DNA of 5,018 nt from Prevotellaceae bacterium UBA1716 (lineage in GTDB: Bacteria > Bacteroidota > Bacteroidia > Bacteroidales > Bacteroidaceae). The stretch covers positions 1 through 5,018 of the forward strand of contig DCIW01000069.1 of the NCBI GenBank assembly GCA_002317225.1, in the 5' to 3' direction. A program made the translations under genes and the position numbers. Within the stretch, counting starts at the first letter, position 1. Each line of letters starts with the position of its first letter. Shown piece after piece: positions 1 to 5,018 of the stretch. The notes beneath the pieces were generated by a model. The model was not told the origin of the DNA, did no database searches, and worked only from the letters and a program-made list of their open reading frames with translations.

Positions 1-1150
1 TTCCCCATGAAGGTGCCTCGCCCCATGTGATATATCCGAGTTTGTCTGCCCAATAATGGAAACGCTCCTCAAATACCTTTTGGTGCAGACGTGCTCCATT
101 GAATCCTGCCTGCATGGAGAGTTCGATGTCGTGCTTAAGTGCTTGGTCGGAAGGTGCAGTCCAGATGCCATCAGGATAGAAACCTTGGTCGAGTACAAGT
201 CGCTGATAGAAAGGCTGATTGTTGAGGTAGGTCTTGTTACCACTGCAATGGAACTTACGCATTCCTACATACGAATTTACCTTATCCACCAACTTTCCTT
301 CTGTATTCTTCACCTCGTAGACAAGGTCGTAGAGGAATGGCGAATCGGGCGACCACAATTTCTGATTTTTCAATTGCAATACAACGGCAGAAGCATCATT
401 AGCTGGGGCAGTTCGCTTTGCAACAAGTTTCTTTCCATCGTACATACATACTGTCAGTGTGCCTCCATCTTGACCATAGAATTGTGGATGCACTACGACT
501 TGCTGCTGGTCGATATCTGCAACCACATGAGCCCCTTTCAAGCCCTTCACATCAACTGGTTCCATCCATACCGTCTGCCAGATTCCTGTAGTTCGGGTAT
601 ACATACATTCGAAAGGAGTATGTCGCACATTCTGCTTTCCTGCTGGTTGCTTCTGAGTACGAGTGTCGCTGTAGGCATGAACCACAAGCGAATGCTGTTT
701 TGCATCTGACACAAAGCGAGTTATATCAACCGCAAACCCAGTAGATCCACCAAAATGTCTGCCTGCAAGATTGCCATCCACATACACCTCGGAGAAGTAG
801 TAAACCGCTTGGAAATTGAGCATCACATTACGTCCACTCCAAGATGAAGGTATCTGAATGTTTCGCTGATACCATATATGATTGATAAAGTCGGTATAGC
901 CCACACCCGAAAGTCTGCTCTCAGGTGCGAAAGGCACAATGATTTTGTTGTCAAATCCTTGTGAATCATAGAGTCTCTTTTCAACTCCTTCGCCTACAAA
1001 ATCGAACTTATAACTCCATTCACCGTTTAGGTTTATCCACTCCATTCGTTCGAACTGTGGTCGAGGATACTCAGGACGTGGTTGCTGCGAATATGCTGAT
1101 TTAGCATAAGCAAGCATTAGGATAAGAATAATTGCAAAATGTTTTTTCAT
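1..1150 (-). CDS. Glycoside hydrolase family 2 protein (beta-galactosidase/beta-glucuronidase type), exported, 3' end cut by window edge
   Basis: The frame is open from an ATG at 1150 to the left edge, giving 383 residues and no stop. Residues 1-21 form a signal peptide: MKKH, a hydrophobic stretch, then a likely cut after AYS before QQ. There is no lipobox cysteine, so a soluble periplasmic or secreted enzyme is expected. Residues about 31-198 look like the GH2 sugar-binding jelly roll (LNGEWSYKFD, IWYQRNIQIP, VYVDGNLAG, YTRTTGIWQTVWME). Residues about 200-298 fit the immunoglobulin-like domain ending in YVGMRKF. The TIM barrel then begins (LDQGFYPDGIWTAPSD, NGARLHQKVFEERFHYWADKLG). The usual N-x-x-R-x-S-H motif is replaced by NGARLHQ, as I recall for a Bacteroidota GH2 subgroup. 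Both catalytic glutamates lie beyond the window, so activity and substrate cannot be decided. It follows GH35 by 80 bp on the same strand and is probably cotranscribed. Family assignment is firm; specificity is not. Confidence 0.93.
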   Translation of the reverse strand, partial: MKKHFAIILILMLAYAKSAYSQQPRPEYPRPQFERMEWINLNGEWSYKFDFVGEGVEKRLYDSQGFDNKIIVPFAPESRLSGVGYTDFINHIWYQRNIQIPSSWSGRNVMLNFQAVYYFSEVYVDGNLAGRHFGGSTGFAVDITRFVSDAKQHSLVVHAYSDTRTQKQPAGKQNVRHTPFECMYTRTTGIWQTVWMEPVDVKGLKGAHVVADIDQQQVVVHPQFYGQDGGTLTVCMYDGKKLVAKRTAPANDASAVVLQLKNQKLWSPDSPFLYDLVYEVKNTEGKLVDKVNSYVGMRKFHCSGNKTYLNNQPFYQRLVLDQGFYPDGIWTAPSDQALKHDIELSMQAGFNGARLHQKVFEERFHYWADKLGYITWGEAPSWG

Positions 1151-1230
1151 ATATTCAGTTTTTGCGGAGTTAGAACATATTCCGATCAATGCAATGATTA
1201 GGATAGACAATAACTATTTCTATGTGTCAT
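1151..1230 (-). other. 80-bp intergenic gap between GH35 and GH2 genes
   Basis: This is the only notable non-coding gap in the window. On the minus strand it is AT-rich and ends in TGAATAT directly before the GH2 ATG, with no purine-rich Shine-Dalgarno, which is normal in Bacteroidota. I see no good match to the Bacteroidales promoter pair (TTTG near -33, TAnnTTTG near -7) and no hairpin followed by a T-run. The simplest reading is an untranslated spacer within an operon. A weak 14-bp imperfect palindrome lies at 1185-1198 (ATCAATGCAATGAT, one mismatched pair); it is not enough to call an operator. Confidence 0.6.
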
Positions 1231-3309
1231 TTACTTAACAGTTACACTGATAACCTTCTCGCCAGGTGTGGTGTCGGCTTCGCGTGGGAAATAGACAGGC
1301 ATATCCTTTTGGAGAGGAAGAATGCGGAGTTCGAGTTCGGTAATGTCTGCAGGCAGTCGCCAAAGTCCCATGAGGAAAGGACGACCGTTGTAGAAGTTGT
1401 CGGCAATGAGTTTGCCGTTTGCATAGAGGCGAGCCACATCACCACGATAATGGATATGCATGAGTCCTTGTCGGGCTGTGCTATCGGTAGGCAACGAGAT
1501 GCGATAGATTGCAGCAGTTTCGAAGTCAGCATCTACAGGCGACTCTGCCACTTTGGCTACTCCGGTGGTGATGGTGCGGAGAGCACCAGCCTCACGAAGT
1601 TTTTCAAATTGCACCGTTGACTCCATTTTGTCTATTGTCCGTTGTCCGTTGTCCGTTGTCTCCTTCAAGAACAGATGTTCTGCCTCTGCCGTGCTGATAA
1701 GGTAGAGTTTGATGCCTCCGATAGTGGCAAAAGGTTTAGCGGTACTTGTACGCTTCTCTATCTGTACCTTGCCCCCAAAGCAGAACTCAGAAGGGATGCC
1801 CGCTTTCTGCTCAAACCATATCTTGCCATCTCGTTGGGCTACGGGTTGTGCAGTAGCGTAGGTGAGGAGAGCATTGCCAATCGGCATATTTACAGGGAAG
1901 AGGGTCATTGTGCCAGCAGGAATTGTGATAGGCTTCTTAGGGAACTTCACACCACATGCCTCGAACTGCACACCCTTCTTTGCTGTGAGGTTGGCAAAAC
2001 GCTCGTAGTTGTTGACAAACACAAAACCAGCGGCCCCCTCCCGGCCTCCCCGAGGGGAGGTGACTGTTCGGTAGCTCCATCGCAGATAGGTATCGTCATA
2101 TTGTTTAGGCTGTTTCTCGGCACAAGGGAAGTATGCCTCCATAGGTGCTAATTGTTCACCAAAATCCTGCATGAAAAGGTGTAGTGGACGCAAACCATAG
2201 TATTGTGGATAAGTCTGACCAAACTCACCAAGTGGAGCCTGGAAGTCATAGTTCTTCACAGGCAAGTCGTTGTGGTTGGTGGAAGGTGTGCGTTGCTCCT
2301 CATTCAGATAGGTCAGATGCCCTTCAGGATTAGTTCCACCATGGTACATATAGTAACCAAGGAGGTTAGAACCACTACCCAATTTTACGAGTGCCATGGA
2401 GTAGGCATCCTCAGGGTAGAGATAGACACGACGATGGTAAGAGGTCATCATGCCACCACCGAGTTCGCATGTGAAATATGGGTATCGACTTTCGTCCACT
2501 TTCTTGCTCTCATCATAAACCAACTGTTCGGAACCAATAGCTCCAGAGGTAGGCGAAGAGGTAAAATGGAAGGCTTTCCAGTATTTGCCCGCACCCTCTT
2601 TTGTGTTTCTATCCCAGAAACCGTCAGCATAATCGCCATAGAGCGGAATCATCTCGCCGAAAGGTGTTGGTTTACGCATTTCTGGCCATCCAGTACGAGT
2701 GTAGAAAGGAAGGTCGAAACCGATACGTTGTGCCATCTGCTTTAAGGTCATCAAGTATGCACCATCACCACCAAATTCATTGTCGAATTGAGTTGCCATA
2801 ACGGGACCTCCATCCTTCCATTGCAGACCTTGTATCTGTGTGAATATCTGGCGATATAGAGTTTCTACATATCCCAAGAACTTAGGATCCATGCTTCGCA
2901 ATTTGCAACCGCTCGCCACTGTCCAATCGGGTATACCGCCACATCTTACCTCACCATGACAGTAAGGGCCGATGCGAAGGCATACAGGCAGTTCCTCTGC
3001 CTGACACAACTCTATGAAACGACGCAAGTTGCGTTGGCCGCTCCAATCAAAGATGCCCTGCTGTTCCTCGATATGGTTCCAGAATACGTAGGTGGCAATA
3101 ACGGTCACGCCTCCTTCCTTTATCTTACGAATCTCGTCGGCCCATTCAGCCTCAGGAATACGCGAATAGTGTACTTCGCCCATCACTGGAACAACACGTT
3201 TTCCACCGATGATGAGACTATGACGGTCCCACTTCACTTCTTTATTTTGAGCGCTGACAACGGAACATGTCATAAGATATGTCAGCAATATGAGAGCTAT
3301 TTTTTTCAT
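1231..3309 (-). CDS. Glycoside hydrolase family 35 beta-galactosidase-type enzyme, exported, complete
   Basis: This 692-residue protein starts at an ATG (MKKIALILL) with a type I signal peptide, likely cut after VSA-20. Cys15 lacks a proper lipobox, so a soluble periplasmic enzyme is likely. GH35 enzymes release terminal beta-galactose (some act on related sugars) with retention. The TIM barrel shows GEVHYSRIP (44-52), YVFWNHIEEQQGIFDWSG (74-91) and RIGPYCHGEVRCGGIPDW (112-129). QFDNEFG (174-180) matches the acid/base motif QxxNEYG, giving Glu178. CELGGGM (281-287) is the likely nucleophile segment, giving Glu282, and YMYHGGTNPEG (320-330) is also typical. The C-terminal half carries beta-sandwich segments, including a sugar-binding-like stretch (RLYANGKLIADNFYNGRPF, 627-645). 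Two low-complexity insertions interrupt it: TSPRGGREGAA (417-427) and TTDNGQRTID (551-560). The start lies 12 bp after the upstream stop, so translation is probably coupled. Family is firm; beta-galactosidase activity is inferred. Confidence 0.95.
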   Translation of the reverse strand: MKKIALILLTYLMTCSVVSAQNKEVKWDRHSLIIGGKRVVPVMGEVHYSRIPEAEWADEIRKIKEGGVTVIATYVFWNHIEEQQGIFDWSGQRNLRRFIELCQAEELPVCLRIGPYCHGEVRCGGIPDWTVASGCKLRSMDPKFLGYVETLYRQIFTQIQGLQWKDGGPVMATQFDNEFGGDGAYLMTLKQMAQRIGFDLPFYTRTGWPEMRKPTPFGEMIPLYGDYADGFWDRNTKEGAGKYWKAFHFTSSPTSGAIGSEQLVYDESKKVDESRYPYFTCELGGGMMTSYHRRVYLYPEDAYSMALVKLGSGSNLLGYYMYHGGTNPEGHLTYLNEEQRTPSTNHNDLPVKNYDFQAPLGEFGQTYPQYYGLRPLHLFMQDFGEQLAPMEAYFPCAEKQPKQYDDTYLRWSYRTVTSPRGGREGAAGFVFVNNYERFANLTAKKGVQFEACGVKFPKKPITIPAGTMTLFPVNMPIGNALLTYATAQPVAQRDGKIWFEQKAGIPSEFCFGGKVQIEKRTSTAKPFATIGGIKLYLISTAEAEHLFLKETTDNGQRTIDKMESTVQFEKLREAGALRTITTGVAKVAESPVDADFETAAIYRISLPTDSTARQGLMHIHYRGDVARLYANGKLIADNFYNGRPFLMGLWRLPADITELELRILPLQKDMPVYFPREADTTPGEKVISVTVK
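1634..1661. repeat. Heptanucleotide tandem array (GTTGTCC)4 inside GH35 gene
   Basis: Four head-to-tail 7-bp units read attgtcc, gttgtcc, gttgtcc, gttgtct on the plus strand. On the coding strand the unit is GGACAAC, and the array with its edges encodes TTDNGQRTID (GH35 residues 551-560). The preceding LYLISTAEAEHLF and the following VQFEKLREAGALRTI look like normal beta-sandwich sequence, so this is a loop insertion. The pure unit has no stop in any of the six frames. Only the two central copies are identical, so slippage should be infrequent. Confidence 0.85.
2031..2060. repeat. GC-rich hairpin repeat element inside GH35 gene
   Basis: A 30-bp C/G-rich block stands out against moderate-GC surroundings. 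It contains a perfect inverted repeat, CCTCCCC (2045-2051) and GGGGAGG (2054-2060) around GA, preceded by a second C-rich run (2034-2041). In the GH35 frame it encodes TSPRGGREGAA (417-427), between LRWSYRTV and GFVFVNNYERF. Those flanks would normally join through a short turn, so an in-frame insertion is likely. From memory, C-rich CCTCCC...GGGAGG elements with SPRGG-type translations recur in Prevotella and Bacteroides genomes, both inside and between genes. It has no T-tract and is not a terminator. Confidence 0.75.
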
Positions 3310-3321
3310 ATACAGAGTTAG
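3310..3321 (-). other. 12-bp junction between TPR gene stop and GH35 start
   Basis: The TPR gene ends in TAA (3324-3322) and the GH35 ATG begins at 3309. The junction on the coding strand reads CTAACTCTGTAT, and with the preceding bases it forms a short CTAA/ACTAA run. There is no room for a terminator or a separate promoter, which supports cotranscription and possibly reinitiation by the same ribosomes. No Shine-Dalgarno is present. Confidence 0.7.
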
Positions 3322-5018
3322 TTAGTTGATTAGTGTTTTGAGTGCATAGATGCCGAGATGGTTGCGGTCGAGTTGTTCCACTTCGTTGAGATACTGCTGA
3401 GCCTTAGCGATATCACCAAGACCACGATAGCCGAGCGAGAGCATGAACTTGCAATGAATCTGGTTGGAGAGGTTGAGGTCGCCTTCCCAAATCTGTAAGT
3501 CGGGCAGAGAGACAGCGAAGTAATCCATCACAACCTCATCGAAGAGGTGCTGTTTGCCATAGTTGATGAGTTTGTAGAACTTGCCGTTTGCTTCACCTTC
3601 GCGACCGATTTTCTGGAGAGCAAGTCCTTGATAGAATATCTTTTCTGGCTTGGCATCGTTGTAGTACATAGCTGCAGCAGGTTCGAGATTGCCCTTGGCT
3701 GCCAATTCATAATTCATAATGCATAATTCATAATTATGCTGGCGCTCTTCTTCAGTGCTTGCACACTTTGACAATGCCTCGTGGGCACAGCCAAGGAAGT
3801 AGTAGAAGTCGTTCTCCTGCGCACCATAGAGTTTGCCTTCACCAAGATGATGTGGATAGGTGAGACACTCTTCAAGGAGTCGTACTGCAAGTTCGTTGTC
3901 ACCCTCACGAAGTGCTATCTTGGCACGTTCGGTACGAGCCAACTGATACTGTGCTGGCACCTTTCCTTCACCACCTTCCCAAACGTGGAAGATGTGTGCA
4001 TCGATGAATGCCATTGCTTCATCATAGAGTCCGTTGAGATTGAGTAGGGTAGCATATTCAAGTTTGAGGTCGTCGCGTTTCTCAACCATATCGAGATGCT
4101 GTTGCATGAGTTGGAGGCGTTCGTTGTGAGCACGTTCCACACGCTTATACAACTGGTCGAGTTCCATATAGATACGAGCATCGGAAGGGTTGAGTGCAAA
4201 GGCTTGTTCCATGCATTCGAGTGCAGCCTCTGACTTATGTTGCTTATTGTAATAAGCTAATGCGAGATTGCGCCAAACGGTTGGGAACTCAGGATTGAGA
4301 TTGCGACTTTCTTCCCAATGGATTACTGCAATATCATACTGTCGACGGTCGTAATATAGACAACCGAGATAGTAGTGAGCCTTGGAGCACTCTCCACCGT
4401 GAGCGATGGCACTTTCCAACGCAAGGATATCCTCTATGCGGTTAGGGAAACAGTATGCTGAATCGGCTTGTTCTGCCTCCTCATAGCGTTCCATATAATA
4501 ATAGGTCATTGGAGTGGTTGCTCCTTCTTCTATCGACATCTCAAGCACACGATAAGCATCATCCTTCATGCCTGCAGCAAGGAAGTCGAGTGCAAGTTCG
4601 TGATAATTGTTTGAGTTGCCATGCATCAGTTGACGAATGCTATCGAACTCGCCCAATTCGTAAAGCAGACCATAGTTGAAACGATCGGTCTTCAATCCTT
4701 CCTCACAACACTTGCGCATCTCAGCCTCACGACCCATCATACGAAGAACGCTTGCCTTCAACGCTAAGGCTTTTTGGTTGTGGGCATTGTTGTTGAGACA
4801 ACGGTTGAGTTCGTTGAGAGCATCATCAAGACGACCCTGAAGAACACTAATCTTTGCTGCTTCGAAATAACCGGCATCTGCCCATGCTTTATTCCATGTA
4901 GCCTTCCAGAACCACTTGTACGCTTCGCTTAGTTTTGAGTTTTGAGTTATGAGTTCTGAGTTGTTGGCAAGTCCTTGGTATTTGAGACAGAGAGCTAAAT
5001 TGTATAATGGTTCGCCTT
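3322..5018 (-). CDS. TPR-repeat protein, C-terminal part of a probable DUF5107-TPR protein, 5' end cut by window edge
   Basis: The frame is open from the right edge to a TAA at 3322, giving 564 visible residues; the true start lies outside. The sequence is helical TPR repeats, for example residues about 67-90 (ALNELNRCLNNNAHNQKALALKAS) and about 212-275 (AHYYLGCLYYDRRQYDIAVIHW, NPEFPTVWRNLALAYYN, AALECMEQAFALNPSDARIY). Stretches such as WKATWNKAWADAGYFEAA, IFHVWEGGEGKVPAQYQLA, HHLGEGKLYGAQENDFYYFLG and EPAAAMYYNDAKPEKIFYQG resemble, from memory, the C-terminal half of DUF5107 proteins, often annotated near sugar-degradation genes. The DUF5107 domain itself would be upstream and is not seen. 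No membrane segment or catalytic motif is visible here. It probably leads the operon with GH35 12 bp downstream, which suggests a glycan-related role; its molecular function is unknown. Two heptanucleotide arrays lie inside it (residues 18-29 and 427-438). Confidence 0.85.
   Translation of the reverse strand, partial: GEPLYNLALCLKYQGLANNSELITQNSKLSEAYKWFWKATWNKAWADAGYFEAAKISVLQGRLDDALNELNRCLNNNAHNQKALALKASVLRMMGREAEMRKCCEEGLKTDRFNYGLLYELGEFDSIRQLMHGNSNNYHELALDFLAAGMKDDAYRVLEMSIEEGATTPMTYYYMERYEEAEQADSAYCFPNRIEDILALESAIAHGGECSKAHYYLGCLYYDRRQYDIAVIHWEESRNLNPEFPTVWRNLALAYYNKQHKSEAALECMEQAFALNPSDARIYMELDQLYKRVERAHNERLQLMQQHLDMVEKRDDLKLEYATLLNLNGLYDEAMAFIDAHIFHVWEGGEGKVPAQYQLARTERAKIALREGDNELAVRLLEECLTYPHHLGEGKLYGAQENDFYYFLGCAHEALSKCASTEEERQHNYELCIMNYELAAKGNLEPAAAMYYNDAKPEKIFYQGLALQKIGREGEANGKFYKLINYGKQHLFDEVVMDYFAVSLPDLQIWEGDLNLSNQIHCKFMLSLGYRGLGDIAKAQQYLNEVEQLDRNHLGIYALKTLIN
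3704..3738. repeat. Heptanucleotide tandem array (AATTCAT)5 inside TPR gene
   Basis: Five 7-bp units read aattcat, aattcat, aatgcat, aattcat, aattatg on the plus strand; the coding-strand unit is ATGAATT. It encodes HNYELCIMNYEL, a 7-residue period (NYELCIM, NYEL), at residues 427-438 of the visible protein. It lies in a helix-helix region between SKCASTEEERQ and AAKGNLEPAAAMYYND. A perfect array would contain TGA once every 21 bases on the coding strand. The divergent middle unit (ATGCATT) places TGC at exactly that codon and keeps the gene open. Confidence 0.88.
4931..4965. repeat. Heptanucleotide tandem array (AGTTNTG)n inside TPR gene
   Basis: About four and a half 7-bp units read agttttg, agttttg, agttatg, agttctg, agttgtt on the plus strand; the coding-strand unit is roughly AACTCAN. 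It encodes NNSELITQNSKL (visible residues 18-29), again with a 7-residue period (NSELITQ, NSKL). It lies between LALCLKYQGLA and SEAYKWFWKATWN, where two TPR helices would normally be joined by a short turn. The units vary mainly at one position, suggesting an old or decaying array. The coding-strand unit is stop-free, whereas its complement (TTGAGTT) would contain TGA. Confidence 0.85.

Noticed and set aside
56..709. Plus-strand open frame of 217 codons
   Set aside because: It lies wholly opposite the GH2 gene, and its translation has no recognisable family and a composition typical of an antisense shadow. The minus-strand reading gives continuous GH2 domains.
1185..1198. Operator-like palindrome ATCAATGCAATGAT upstream of GH2
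   Set aside because: It has a mismatched pair, is short and AT-rich, has no recognisable regulator consensus and lies in a probable operon spacer; chance is sufficient.
1634..1661. Phase-variable switch controlling GH35 through 7-bp unit gain or loss
   Set aside because: Loss or gain of one unit would shift the frame, but only two of the four units are identical and the array is short, so slippage should be rare. A periplasmic enzyme is also not a typical phase-variable target.
2045..2060. Rho-independent terminator at the GC-rich hairpin
   Set aside because: It lies in the middle of an intact GH35 reading frame, has only a 2-base loop and has no T-run on either side.
1642..2745. Plus-strand open frames of 169 and 180 codons (1642-2151, 2203-2745)
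   Set aside because: Both are antisense to the well-supported GH35 gene, with low-quality composition and no family resemblance.
4759..4761. TTG at 4761 as the start of the TPR gene
   Set aside because: The frame stays open for 85 further codons to the window edge, and these encode matching TPR sequence (KATWNKAWADAGYFEAA). The TTG is an internal leucine codon.
3704..4965. CRISPR-like array
   Set aside because: The repeats are 7 bp, contiguous and without spacers, and the two arrays have different units.

Overview
The window looks like Bacteroidota, most likely a Prevotella-type gut or oral Bacteroidales. The reasons are two exported glycosidases of the kind found in polysaccharide utilisation regions, no strong Shine-Dalgarno sites, moderate-to-low GC, and short in-frame repeats (peptides such as NYELCIMNYEL, NSELITQNSKL and SPRGGREG) that I associate with this phylum. 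The genus is inference.

All supported genes lie on the minus strand, so they read from right to left. Bases 5018 to 3322 hold the C-terminal 564 residues of a TPR protein resembling the TPR half of DUF5107 proteins; its N-terminus is beyond the window. After only 12 bp comes a complete, exported 692-residue GH35 beta-galactosidase-type enzyme (3309-1231). After 80 bp comes an exported GH2 enzyme (1150 to the left edge); its first 383 residues are present and its catalytic C-terminal part is missing. The three probably form one operon for breaking down galactose-containing (or similar beta-linked) glycans, with both enzymes acting in the periplasm or at the surface. No SusC/SusD, regulator or transporter is visible.

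The most unusual feature is a set of four short repeat insertions inside coding sequence. Three are heptanucleotide tandem arrays of different units: GGACAAC in GH35, and ATGAATT and AACTCAN in the TPR gene (coding-strand units). The fourth is a GC-rich hairpin element in GH35. All four keep the reading frame and appear to sit in loops. Seven is coprime to three, so a heptamer array encodes the same heptapeptide cycle in every frame of a strand. In the ATGAATT array, the one divergent interior unit changes what would be an in-frame TGA into TGC. None of these repeats was seen in the GH2 part.

No RNA gene, CRISPR array, insertion sequence or convincing promoter or terminator was found.
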